From positions 3,100,001 through 3,164,000 of the forward strand of contig NZ_CP108938.1 of NCBI RefSeq assembly GCF_036347135.1: a stretch of DNA of 64,000 nt. Direction: 5' to 3'. Below the pieces are notes generated by a model. That model was not told where the DNA came from and made no database searches. It saw nothing but the letters and a program-made list of their open reading frames with translations. Shown here in pieces: positions 33,982-43,000 of the stretch (its first letter is position 1; each line of letters begins with the position of its first letter). The position numbers and the translations under genes were made by a program. The stretch is from Streptomyces sp. NBC_00775. Lineage in GTDB: Bacteria; Actinomycetota; Actinomycetes; Streptomycetales; Streptomycetaceae.

Positions 33982-34626
33982 ATGCGGCTGGCCGAGTTGA
34001 GCGAGCGCAGCGGTGTGTCCATCGCGACGATCAAGTACTACCTGCGCGAAGGGCTGTTGGCGCCGGGCCACCAGGTGAACGCGACCACGGCCGAGTACGA
34101 CGAGGAGCATCTGCGCCGGCTGCGGCTGGTGCGCGCGATGATCCAGGTCGGCCGGGTGCCGGTGGCGACGGTCCGCGAAGTGCTCGGGCATGTGGACGAC
34201 GACTCCCTGGGCCGCACGATCCGCCTGGGCGCGGCGATGTGGGCGCTGCCGCAGGTGCCGGAGCCGGACGAGGACGACGCGTACGTCCAGGCCGCACACC
34301 AGGAGGTCAACACGCTCCTGGACCGGCTCGGCTGGGAGAACGCCAAGCGGCTCTCGACCGTCTCCCCCGCGTACCGCTCACTGGTGGTCTCGGTGGCCGC
34401 GTTCCGCCGGATCGGCTACGGCTGGGGTGCCGAACTGATGGCGCCGTACGCCGAGTTGATGCACCGGACGGCCGTCCTCGACCTGGACAACATGGAGACG
34501 CACCCGTCGGAGGAGGAGCGGATCGAGTTCGCGATCCTGGGGGCGATCATCAACGAGCCGATCCTGCAGTCGCTGCACCGGCTGGCCCAGGAGGAGGAGA
34601 CGGCGCGGCGGTACGGCTTCGAGTAG
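33982..34626 (+). CDS. MerR-family transcriptional regulator
   Basis: ATG 33982 gives 214 residues. Helix-turn-helix and wing: MRLAELSERSGVSIATIKYY, then LREGLLAPGHQVNATTAEYD and EEHLRRLRLVRAMIQVGRVP. The C-terminal domain (residues 90-214) is larger than a minimal MerR and helical, with no cysteine or histidine cluster, so it is not a metal sensor. A small molecule or protein ligand is likely. It is divergent from DUF4188. It is followed by a hairpin and then the tRNA cluster. Confidence 0.85.
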   Translation: MRLAELSERSGVSIATIKYYLREGLLAPGHQVNATTAEYDEEHLRRLRLVRAMIQVGRVPVATVREVLGHVDDDSLGRTIRLGAAMWALPQVPEPDEDDAYVQAAHQEVNTLLDRLGWENAKRLSTVSPAYRSLVVSVAAFRRIGYGWGAELMAPYAELMHRTAVLDLDNMETHPSEEERIEFAILGAIINEPILQSLHRLAQEEETARRYGFE

Positions 34627-34643
34627 CCGGCGCCGGGCATGAC

Positions 34644-34673
34644 GAAGGCCCCCCACCGAGGTGGAGGGCCTTC
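34644..34673. terminator. Hairpin terminator, 14-bp with one mismatch
   Basis: GAAGGCCCCCCACC pairs with GGTGGAGGGCCTTC (one C/A mismatch) around a two-base loop, between the convergent merR and tRNA-Glu genes. Confidence 0.75.
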
Positions 34674-34681
34674 ACCGTACG

Positions 34682-34754
34682 TACCCCCGACCGGATTCGA
34701 ACCGGCGCTACCGCCTTGAGAGGGCGGCGTGCTAGGCCGCTACACAACGGGGGC
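34682..34754 (-). tRNA. tRNA-Glu (CTC)
   Basis: On the minus strand, acceptor GCCCCCG pairs with CGGGGGT (one G-T), the anticodon stem CGCCC..GGGCG-type encloses CTCTCAA with anticodon CTC, and the T loop is GGTTCGAATCC. All 73 bases are intact. CCA is not encoded. Confidence 0.95.
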
Positions 34755-34774
34755 AAGGATCATCACTGATCCAG

Positions 34775-34846
34775 CTGGGCTACCAGGACTCGAACCTAGA
34801 ACAACGGAACCAGAAACCGTCGTGTTGCCAATTACACCATAGCCCA
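34775..34846 (-). tRNA. tRNA-Gln (CTG)
   Basis: Minus strand; acceptor TGGGCTA pairs perfectly with TAGCCCA, anticodon loop TTCTGGT gives anticodon CTG, and the T arm is CTAGGTTCGAGTCCTGG. 72 bases. The weak first pair (U-A) is an identity feature of tRNA-Gln recognised by the GatCAB amidotransferase in organisms without GlnRS. Confidence 0.93.
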
Positions 34847-34867
34847 ATGATGGTCTAGACCACCGAG

Positions 34868-34940
34868 TACCCCCGACCGGATTCGAACCGGCGCTACCGC
34901 CTTGAGAGGGCGGCGTGCTAGGCCGCTACACAACGGGGGC
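34868..34940 (-). tRNA. tRNA-Glu (CTC), second copy
   Basis: The 73-base sequence is identical to the tRNA-Glu at 34682, including the T arm and anticodon CTC. Part of a five-gene cluster on one strand. Confidence 0.95.
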
Positions 34941-35002
34941 CCTAGCGATCCTGCATGAGAGTCAGCGGGTGCGACCCGGACTGTCCCCCTGGGAAGGATC
35001 TG

Positions 35003-35075
35003 TACCCCCGACCGGATTCGAACCGGCGCTACCGCCTTGAGAGGGCGGCGTGCTAGGCCGCTACACAACGGGGGC
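35003..35075 (-). tRNA. tRNA-Glu (CTC), third copy
   Basis: Third identical 73-base tRNA-Glu(CTC). The copies are separated by unrelated spacers of 60-110 bases, which suggests gene conversion keeps the tRNA bodies identical. Confidence 0.95.
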
Positions 35076-35117
35076 CTTGCAGAGTTGGTTCTCTGCGATG
35101 CAGATAAGCTCTGCGAG

Positions 35118-35189
35118 CTGGCCTACCAGGACTCGAACCTAGACTAACGGAACCAGAAACCGTCGTGCTGCCAATTACACCATAGGCCA
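35118..35189 (-). tRNA. tRNA-Gln (CTG), second copy
   Basis: Anticodon CTG, 72 bases. It differs from the copy at 34775 at a few positions, including a compensated acceptor pair (TGGCCTA with TAGGCCA versus TGGGCTA with TAGCCCA) and changes in the variable and T-stem region, so both copies fold and are probably functional. Confidence 0.93.
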
Positions 35190-35282
35190 CTGAAACACAA
35201 TCCCTTGCGGGGATCTTGTTTTAGCTTGCGCCTCCGGGTTTCCGGACCTTTCGGCCCGCTCTCCGGCGGCGCAGGAAGAACA

Positions 35283-36017
35283 TTACCCGAAGGTGGACGG
35301 CGCTCCAAAACGGGTATCCGCGCCGAGGATCGCGGGGAGTTCGGCCAGCGAGGCGATCCGCCGTGGGGCGGCCGGTCCGCCGTCGGTGCCGGTACGGGCG
35401 CCGCCACGGTCGATCCAGACGGAGAGCAGACCGGCTTCGGCGGCGCCGCGCCCGTCGATCTCCGGATGGTCGCCGACGTACGCCACTTCGTGCGGGGACA
35501 ATTCCAGGGCGTCGCAGGCCGCGAGGAAGGCCGCGGCCTCGGGCTTGGAGACGCCCAGTTCGGCCGCGCACAGGATGACCTCGAAGCGGTCGTGCACGCC
35601 GAGGACACGCAGCTTGCGGTCCTGGACGGTGAGGCTGGAGTTGGAGAGGACGGCGTGCCGGTGGGTGGCCGCGAGGGCGTCGAGGACGGGCAGGACGTCC
35701 GGGAAGAGAGCCCAGGCGGTCTCGTAGTGGGCCTTGTAGCGCCGGAACCACTCCTCGGCTTCGGCGTCGGTCAGCTCCCGGCCCAGGAACAGCCGGACAC
35801 GGTCCAGCCGCTGCCCCTCGAACGAGACCTCCCCGGCCGAGAACCGCGCCCAGTGGAACTCGGTGGCCACCCGCCAGCGCTCCAGGGCCTCCGCCACGCT
35901 CGCATACCCGTCGAGCAGTCCCTCGGCCGCCAAGTGCTCACACATGGCCGCACGGTCCGCACCGGTGTAGTCGAACAAGGTGTCGTCGACGTCCCAGACC
36001 ACGGCCCGAATGCTCAT
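35283..36017 (-). CDS. HAD-superfamily hydrolase
   Basis: ATG 36017 (MSIRAVVWDVDDTLFDYTGA) gives 244 residues. Motif I is DVDDTLFD with the nucleophilic Asp, motif II AVLSNSSLTVQDR, motif III lysine in GVSKPEAAAFLAA, and motif IV VAYVGDHPEIDGRGAAEAG. A helical cap lies between residues 20 and 90. It belongs to the phosphoglycolate-phosphatase/haloacid-dehalogenase-like subfamily IA; the substrate is unknown. It is encoded between the tRNA cluster and the DUF4241 gene. Confidence 0.85.
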   Translation of the reverse strand: MSIRAVVWDVDDTLFDYTGADRAAMCEHLAAEGLLDGYASVAEALERWRVATEFHWARFSAGEVSFEGQRLDRVRLFLGRELTDAEAEEWFRRYKAHYETAWALFPDVLPVLDALAATHRHAVLSNSSLTVQDRKLRVLGVHDRFEVILCAAELGVSKPEAAAFLAACDALELSPHEVAYVGDHPEIDGRGAAEAGLLSVWIDRGGARTGTDGGPAAPRRIASLAELPAILGADTRFGAPSTFG

Positions 36018-36067
36018 GATCCGACGGTAACGCGGGACCCGGGGGCGCGTCTGCCCGTTGGCGGTTG

Positions 36068-36751
36068 TCACTCGGGGGCGTCGGACGGGTCCAGGGCAAC
36101 GAAGAAGTCCGTGACGAAGCAGGTGACCTCGCCGGTCGCCGTGCGGCCGATCCAGGTGGGATAGACCCCGTCACCCCAGCCCGACGAGAAGGCGACGAGG
36201 TTGTGCCCGGTGTCCGGGGCGGTGACGAGATGAGGGCCGGGCGCCCACGTGCTGTTCTCGAAGGCGTCCCACAGCGGCCCTTCGTCGCCCTCGCAGTCGG
36301 GGAAGGAGGCGTCGGCCGCCGCGTCGTAGAAGGCGCCGGTGCCGGCGTCGACTCCGTAGCCGTAGAACTCGTCGTCGCCGAGCTCGGCGAGGTCCTGGCC
36401 GGGCCGGACGGCGAGCTCCCAGGTGGCGGTGGGCCCGTCGCGTACGACGAGACGGGCGGCGGCCACGCGCCGGTGGGGATCGCCGTCCGCTCCGGCCAGG
36501 ACCTCACCGGGCCGGGTGAGGGTCGCCACCGCCGCCTCGACTCGGTAGCGGCCGGGCTCGACGGCGACCGTGAAGGGCTCGATGTCCCCCTGGCCCAGGT
36601 AGACGAACGGGTCGCAGGCCACGACGCGGCCGGTGGGCAGCCACAGCTCGCCGCCGTCCGCGATGTGGATCACGCCGGTCTCCCCCGACTCGTACGTGAA
36701 CGTGCTTCCGGGCGTGAACAGCCAGGTGTGGTCACGAGCGGTCATCGGCAT
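36068..36751 (-). CDS. DUF4241 domain protein
   Basis: A 227-residue protein. The signature at the C-terminus, FSSGWGDGVYPTWIGRTATG then EVTCFVTDFFVAL, is characteristic of DUF4241, and the N-terminal GRVVACDPFVYLGQGDIEPF and TVAVEPGRYRVEAAVATL blocks complete it. No signal peptide or catalytic motif. DUF4241 proteins are widespread in actinobacteria, including near toxin-immunity regions; the function is unknown. It is probably transcribed independently of the HAD gene 50 bases downstream. Confidence 0.8.
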   Translation of the reverse strand: MPMTARDHTWLFTPGSTFTYESGETGVIHIADGGELWLPTGRVVACDPFVYLGQGDIEPFTVAVEPGRYRVEAAVATLTRPGEVLAGADGDPHRRVAAARLVVRDGPTATWELAVRPGQDLAELGDDEFYGYGVDAGTGAFYDAAADASFPDCEGDEGPLWDAFENSTWAPGPHLVTAPDTGHNLVAFSSGWGDGVYPTWIGRTATGEVTCFVTDFFVALDPSDAPE

Positions 36752-36830
36752 GAGAGGGCGCCTTTCCGGAATGATCTTCAGTCGTCCAGAACCCTAGCCC
36801 GCGGCACTGACACCGCCGGGACAATGCCAG

Positions 36831-36861
36831 AGGGGCGGCAGCCGTCGCGGCTGCCGCCCCT
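36831..36861 (-). terminator. Perfect 13-bp terminator after gltX
   Basis: AGGGGCGGCAGCC-GTCGC-GGCTGCCGCCCCT, 14 bases beyond the gltX stop, with no mismatch. Confidence 0.85.
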
Positions 36862-36875
36862 CACGCGTGTGTGCG

Positions 36876-38351
36876 TTATGCGCTCAGCTTCGCCAGCGCC
36901 GCGTCGATACGGGCCAGCGTCTTCTCCTTGCCCAGGATCTCCAGGGACTCGAAGAGCGGCAGGCCGACCGTGCGGCCGGTGACGGCGACGCGGACCGGGG
37001 CCTGGGCCTTGCCGAGCTTGAGGCCGTGCTCCTCGCCGGCGGCCAGGACGGCCTCCTTGAGGGACTCGGGCGAGGACCAGTCGGCCGTGTCCAGCTTCTC
37101 GCGGGCCGTGCGGAGCAGGGCGTCCGAGCCCTCCTTCATGGCCTTCGTCCAGGACGCCTCGTCGACGGCCGGCTCCGGCAGGAACAGGAAGTCGACGTTG
37201 TCCGTGATCTCGGAGAGGACCTTCATACGGGACTGCGCGTGCGGGGCGATCGCCTGCCACTTGGTCTCGTCGAAGTCCTCCGGCGCCCAGGGGGCGAACG
37301 GGGCCCGCAGCCAGGGGGCGCAGCGCTCGGTGAAGTCCTTCACGTCGAGCAGGCGGATGTGGTCGCCGTTGATCGACTCGGCCTTCTTGAGGTCGAAACG
37401 GGCCGGGTTGGGGTTCACGTCCGCGACGTCGAAGGCGGCGACCATCTCGTCGACGGCGAAGATGTCACGGTCCGCCGACAGCGACCAGCCGAGGAGGGAC
37501 AGGTAGTTGAGCAGGCCCTCGGGAAGGAACCCGCGCTCCCTGTAGAGGTTGAGCGAGGACTCCGGGTCGCGCTTGGAGAGCTTCTTGTTGCCCTCGCCCA
37601 TGACGTACGGGAGGTGGCCGAAGGCCGGGGTCTCCTTGGCGATGCCCAGCTCGGTCAGCGCCTTGTAGAGGGCGATCTGGCGCGGGGTGGAGGAGAGCAG
37701 GTCCTCGCCGCGCAGGACGTGGGTGATCTCCATCAGGGCGTCGTCGACCGGGTTCACCAGGGTGTAGAGCGGTGCGCCGTTCGCACGGACGATGCCGTAG
37801 TCCGGCACGTTCTCCGGGAGGTACGTGATCTCGCCGCGGACCAGGTCCGTGAAGGTGATCGCCTCGTCGGGCATCCGGAAGCGGACGATGGGGGTGCGGC
37901 CCTCGGCCTCGTACGCGGTCTTCTGCTCGGCGCTCAGCTCGCGGCAGTGGCCGTCGTAGCCGGACGGCTTGCCGGCGGCGCGGGCGGCGTCGCGGCGGGC
38001 GTCCAGCTCCTCCGTCGAGCAGTAGCAGTGGTACGCGTGACCGGCGTCCTGGAGCTTCCGCGCGACGTCCTTGTAGAGGTCCATGCGCTGCGACTGGCGG
38101 TACGGCGCGTGCGGGCCGCCGATCTCGGGGCCCTCGTCCCAGTCGAAGCCCAGCCAGCGCAGCGAGTCCAGGAGCTGCTCGTACGACTCCTCGGAGTCGC
38201 GGGCCGCGTCGGTGTCCTCGATGCGGAAGACGAACGTGCCGCCGGTGTGGCGGGCGTACGCCCAGTTGAACAGGGCCGTGCGGACCAGGCCCACATGGGG
38301 GTTGCCGGTCGGGGACGGACAGAAACGTACGCGGACGTTCGCGTTAGCCAC
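36876..38351 (-). CDS. gltX: Glutamate--tRNA ligase
   Basis: GTG 38351 ([19 protein letters not shown]) gives 491 residues. The class I signature appears as [20 protein letters not shown] (HIGH region) and [10 protein letters not shown] (KMSKS region). It charges tRNA-Glu. In actinobacteria, which lack GlnRS, it also misacylates tRNA-Gln for later amidation by GatCAB. The start overlaps the FAH-family gene stop by eight bases, so the two are coupled. Three tRNA-Glu and two tRNA-Gln genes lie 1.7-2.1 kb downstream. Confidence 0.95.
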   Translation of the reverse strand: MANANVRVRFCPSPTGNPHVGLVRTALFNWAYARHTGGTFVFRIEDTDAARDSEESYEQLLDSLRWLGFDWDEGPEIGGPHAPYRQSQRMDLYKDVARKLQDAGHAYHCYCSTEELDARRDAARAAGKPSGYDGHCRELSAEQKTAYEAEGRTPIVRFRMPDEAITFTDLVRGEITYLPENVPDYGIVRANGAPLYTLVNPVDDALMEITHVLRGEDLLSSTPRQIALYKALTELGIAKETPAFGHLPYVMGEGNKKLSKRDPESSLNLYRERGFLPEGLLNYLSLLGWSLSADRDIFAVDEMVAAFDVADVNPNPARFDLKKAESINGDHIRLLDVKDFTERCAPWLRAPFAPWAPEDFDETKWQAIAPHAQSRMKVLSEITDNVDFLFLPEPAVDEASWTKAMKEGSDALLRTAREKLDTADWSSPESLKEAVLAAGEEHGLKLGKAQAPVRVAVTGRTVGLPLFESLEILGKEKTLARIDAALAKLSA

Positions 38352-39120
38352 GCTTGATCACCTTGTTGGTGAGAGTGCCGATGCCTTCGATGGTGACGGC
38401 GACCTCGTCGCCGACGTTCAGGGGGCCGACCCCAGCCGGGGTGCCGGTGAGGATCACGTCGCCGGGGAGCAGCGTCATGGCCTCGGTGATGTTGACGATC
38501 AGATCCTCGATGGAGTGGATCATCTCGCTGGTGCGGCCGAGCTGGCGCTGCTGGCCGTTGACCGTGCACTGGATGGTGAGGTCGCTCGGGTCGAGGTCCG
38601 TCTCCACCCAGGGGCCGAGCGGGCAGGAGCTGTCGAAGCCCTTGGCCCGGGCCCACTGCTTCTCACGCTTCTGGACGTCGCGCGCGGTGACGTCGTTGGC
38701 GCAGGTGTAGCCGAGGATGACGTCCTTGACGCGCTCGCGCGGGACCTCACGGCACATACGGCCGATCACCACGGCGAGCTCGGCCTCGTGGTGCAGCTCG
38801 TTCGAGAAGGACGGGTACTGGATCTCGTCGCCGGGGCCGATCACGGAGGTCGACGGCTTGAAGAAGGCGAACGGGGCGTCGGGCACCTCGTTGCCGAGCT
38901 CCTTGGCGTGCTCCGCGTAGTTGCGGCCGAAGGCCACGACCTTGTTGGGGAGCACCGGCGGCAGCAGCCGGACCTTGTTCAGCGGGACTTTCGTGCCGGA
39001 GAGCTCGAAGTCCGCGAACGGGATGCCCTTGATGATGTCGAGGACGAGCTCGTCCGGCTTGTCGCCCTCGACCGCGCCGAAAGCGACGTTGCCGTCGATG
39101 GAGAACCTGGCGATGCGCAC
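38344..39120 (-). CDS. Fumarylacetoacetate hydrolase family protein
   Basis: A 258-residue FAH C-domain enzyme. The metal site has [18 protein letters not shown] and [13 protein letters not shown] (two carboxylate ligands), and [17 protein letters not shown] and [17 protein letters not shown] are the family core. Related enzymes hydrolyse acylpyruvates or decarboxylate oxaloacetate. The exact substrate cannot be read. The coupling to gltX is conserved in streptomycetes as I recall; its reason is unclear. Confidence 0.9.
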   Translation of the reverse strand: MRIARFSIDGNVAFGAVEGDKPDELVLDIIKGIPFADFELSGTKVPLNKVRLLPPVLPNKVVAFGRNYAEHAKELGNEVPDAPFAFFKPSTSVIGPGDEIQYPSFSNELHHEAELAVVIGRMCREVPRERVKDVILGYTCANDVTARDVQKREKQWARAKGFDSSCPLGPWVETDLDPSDLTIQCTVNGQQRQLGRTSEMIHSIEDLIVNITEAMTLLPGDVILTGTPAGVGPLNVGDEVAVTIEGIGTLTNKVIKRG

Positions 39121-39241
39121 GGGATCCTTGCGCCCCTCACTGAGCTGGCTGGAGTCTGACGCTCCAGGCTAACGCGGCAAGGGGGGCGCGCCTCGCGTTA
39201 TATCGACCGGCACGGTGAGTGCGCGGCGGCCGGTCCGCGTA

Positions 39242-39430
39242 CTACTCGGCGACGAAGGCGGCGACCGGGGCTTCCATCAGGATGGTCCGGCGGGGGTTGG
39301 CGGTCTGGGCGGGGAGGTCGAGCGAGTGCTCCGGCTGCTCCGGCGTCTGCAGGGCTTCGGCGTCCTCGAGGTGCGCCAGCGTGGTGCGTCGCGGGTTGGC
39401 TATGTTGCGGAACATCATCGTCGTCTTCAC
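39242..39430 (-). CDS. Small peptide with doubled ANPRRT motif (62 aa)
   Basis: GTG 39430 with a GAGAA ribosome site gives VKTTMMFRNIANPRRTTLAH, then a middle part LEDAEALQTPEQPEHSLDL and a tail of ANPRRTILMEAPVAAFVAE. The octapeptide ANPRRT(T/I)L occurs twice, 34 residues apart, each followed by a short hydrophobic-acidic segment. No cysteine, no signal peptide. A short hairpin (39205-39235) follows. The sequence resembles small conserved precursor-like or regulatory peptides, but I know no characterised family. It lies between the FAH gene and the first conservon. Confidence 0.6.
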   Translation of the reverse strand: MKTTMMFRNIANPRRTTLAHLEDAEALQTPEQPEHSLDLPAQTANPRRTILMEAPVAAFVAE

Positions 39431-40025
39431 TGTTGTTCTCGACCTTGTCGTCGTCGGCGCCGGGCGGGCTCAAAGGCCCCCGCGTCGGCGCGGGTTGTCG
39501 GATTCGCCATCCCTGTAAAGCGTCAGGCTAAACATGCGATTCCCTGGCGAAGACGTGAAGAGGCCATGATCGCCATGTGAGTTTCCTCACTTACTAGCAG
39601 GCAAACCGGTCAATTCAGGCCCCCAACTCCGCCCGGCGAAACGGACATTGCTCCACTGAAGCAAACATTCCGCTCCTGATCATGTCGACTGGGACACCCT
39701 GCACACCCCAACACCTCGTAGGCATACGCCCGTTATGTACGAGTTCACTTTCTACGTCTCGTAACGCACCACTCACAAGCTGTCACGGAGGTCACAGCCT
39801 GGTACTCGGCCCTTGTTGGAGATCCGGCACTGTGCTGGAATTCCACGGACCGCCGCGGGATCGAAACCGGCGCGCAGGGCGCAACGCAGCGCCGAGTGGC
39901 GGCGGGAAGGGGGGCCTGCGCCGGTCACTCACGACCACCAGGGGGCGCATCTGCGCCCCTGTACGACGCCGACACCGTCCCATCCGTTTCGCGGAGGGGC
40001 GCCTGGTCCAGAGGTTGCGACGCTA
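39431..40025. other. Long upstream region of the first conservon
   Basis: About 595 bases between the small peptide gene and cvnA1, less GC-rich in the middle (39500-39770). It must hold the promoter of cvnA1 and of the peptide gene. A short GTGAG-TTTC-CTCAC inverted repeat lies at 39577-39590. The open frame joined to cvnA1 from 39813 has poor coding character before 40026. No RNA gene is recognised. Confidence 0.45.
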
Positions 40026-43000
40026 GTGCAGGGACGTTTCAAGAGGGATGGCAGCGCTTCGGCGGAGCCGGAGCCGCACGGCGGGACTGGCCCGATGGCA
40101 GCCGGCTCCTCGCCCCAGCACGCCCAGAACCCGGGACCGGCAGAGGTCGGCGGCAGCGGTGAACACTCCGCACGCTCCGGCGCGAAGGCCAAGGCTCCCG
40201 CCACATCGGCCGCGAAGCCGACCGGCCCCACGGGCCCCGGCTCGCGAATAGCGCTGCGCAACTGGCGCATTTCGACGCGCCTGGTCTCGCTGCTCGCGCT
40301 CCCCGTGGTCGCCGCGACCTCGCTCGGTGCGCTGCGCATCAACGACAACATGGACAGCATTCAGCAGCTCGACAACATGAAGCTGCTGACCGACATGACC
40401 AAGCAGGCGACCGAGCTCGCCGCCGCGCTCCAGAAGGAACGCGACCTGTCGGCGGGTCCGCTCGCGAACGGCGCCAAGGCCGGCGACTACACGGTCAAGG
40501 GAGTCCGCGACCAGACGGACGTCGCCAAGAGGAACTTCCTCAAGGGCACCCAGGAGATCGAGGACGCCAACGCGAACGGACAGCTCTCCGGTGTCCGCGA
40601 GAGCCTGGTCGGTATCGCGTCCGACCTGTACAAGCTCGGCGCCATCCGCAGCGACGCGTACAGCGACCCCAAGAACTCGACGCAGACGGTCGACGCCTAC
40701 CACCGGCTCGTCACCAACCTGCTCCAGCTCTCGCAGGACATGGCCGAGGCCACCAGCAACCCGGAGATGATCCAGCGCACCCGCGCGCTGTCCGCCTTCT
40801 CCTCCGCCAAGGAGTACGCCTCCGTCCAGCAGGCCGTCCTCGCCGCCGCGCTGCCGGAGACCAAGGACGACTTCGGCTCGCTGTCGGAGAACGACCGGCA
40901 GTACGCGCTCTCCGCCCTGGACAGCCAGGAGTCGGAGATCAGCAGCTTCAAGAGCATTTACGGCGCCGCCGCCGCCACCGAGCTGCTGAAGCCCATCGAC
41001 AAGGGCAGCAGCCCGACCATCAAGTCGGCCGACGAGTACGCCAGGCGCGTACTGGCCGACTCGGACGGTCTCAAGACGCAGACCAAGCGCTCGTACAAGG
41101 ACTGGGTCGACGACGACAGCACCAAGATCCAGAAGATGGGGACCATCGAGACCACGCTGCTCGGCCAGATGGAGCAGAAGGCCCGTCAGCTGCGCAACGA
41201 GTCCGAGAGCGAAGCGATCATCTCGGGTGCGCTGATCCTGCTCGTCCTCGGTGTCTCGCTCGTCGGCGCCTTCGTCGTGGCCCGCTCCATGATCCGCTCG
41301 CTGCGCCGCCTCCAGGACACCGCGACCAAGGTCGCCCAGGACCGGCTGCCCGAGCTGGTCAAGCAGCTGTCGGAGTCGGACCCGCAGGACGTGGACACCT
41401 CCGTCGAGTCGGTCGGTGTGCACTCCCGGGACGAGATCGGCCAGGTGGCCGCGGCCTTCGACGACGTGCACCGCGAGGCCGTACGACTGGCCGCCGAGCA
41501 GGCCCTCCTGCGAGGCAACGTCAACGCGATGTTCACCAACCTCTCGCGCCGCTCCCAGGGTCTTATCCAGCGTCAGCTCTCGCTCATCTCCGAGCTGGAG
41601 TCCCGCGAGGCCGACCCGGACCAGCTGTCGTCCCTGTTCAAGCTCGACCACCTCGCGACCCGCATGCGCCGTAACGGTGAAAACCTTCTGGTTCTCGCCG
41701 GTGAAGAGCCCGGCCGCCGCTGGACCCGACCGGTCCCGCTCGTCGACGTGCTCCGCGCCGCCGCCTCCGAGGTGGAGCAGTACGAGCGCATCGAGCTGGC
41801 CTCGGTCCCGACCACCGAGGTCGCCGGCCGGGTCGTCAACGACCTCGTGCACCTGCTCGCCGAGCTGCTCGAGAACGCCACCTCGTTCTCCTCCCCGCAG
41901 ACCAAGGTCAAGGTCACCGGTCACGCGCTGCCCGACGGCCGTGTGCTGATCGAGATCCACGACACGGGTATCGGCCTCTCCCCCGAGGACCTCGCGGCGA
42001 TCAACGAGCGGCTCGCCTCGCCGCCCACCGTGGACGTCTCCGTCTCCCGCCGCATGGGCCTCTTCGTGGTCGGTCGTCTGTCGCAGCGCCACGGCATCCG
42101 CATTCAGCTCCGGCCGTCCGACTCCGGTGGTACGACCGCGCTCGTCATGCTTCCCGTCGATGTCGCCCAGGGCGGCAAGAAGGTTCCGGGCAAGCCGGGC
42201 CAGGGTGCCCCGGGCCTCAGCGGTCCGGCCGCCTCGCAGGCCTCCGCCGGTGCCGCCGCCGCCCGCCGTGGCAACGGCTCGCAGAGCGGTCCCTCGCTCG
42301 GTGCCGGTGCCCCCGCCGGTGGTGCCGGACGTATCAGCGCCCCGCCGCAGCGCGGCCAGGTCGGCGCCGGCCAGGGTCCGCGGGCAGCGCTGCCCGGGAG
42401 CAACCCGGGTGGTCCCGGACTGTCGGGCGGCAACCAGGGCGGTCGCCCGGGTGCGCCGGGCGGCGCGCGTGGGCCGCAGGGTCAGGGCAATCCGCCGCAG
42501 GGCAGGCCGGCTCCGGCCGGTGCCGGTGCCGGTGCCTTCGGGCAGAGCGCGCCGGGTGCCCCGCAGGGCCTCCAGGTCGCCGGAACCGGTGCGCCGCAGG
42601 GCTTCGGTGACGGACCCGGCGCACGCCAGGGCGGGTTCGGCGACGGACCCGCGGCGCGTCAGGGCCAGGGCGGCTTCGGTGACAGCGCCCCCGCGGCCCC
42701 GCCCGCCCAGCCGCCGTCCGGCGGCAAGGGCAAGGGCAGCCGTCGCAGGCCGCAGCTGCCCGGCCGTGGTGGTGCGCGTGCCGAGCTGCCCGGTGGCAAC
42801 CCGCAGCAGAGCAGGCCGAGTTGGAGCGACGACAACGCGCTCCCGCCCGTGCCGCGCTCGTCCCTCGACACCCCGCGTGGCCACGAGGAGCCGGACGCCA
42901 CCTCGCGCATGCCGCGGATCGACGACCGTCAGGGCCCGGGCGCGACGTCCGAGTTCGCCCGTCCCGACTTCGACGCCCCGCGCCCCGGTGCGGGTGCGCC

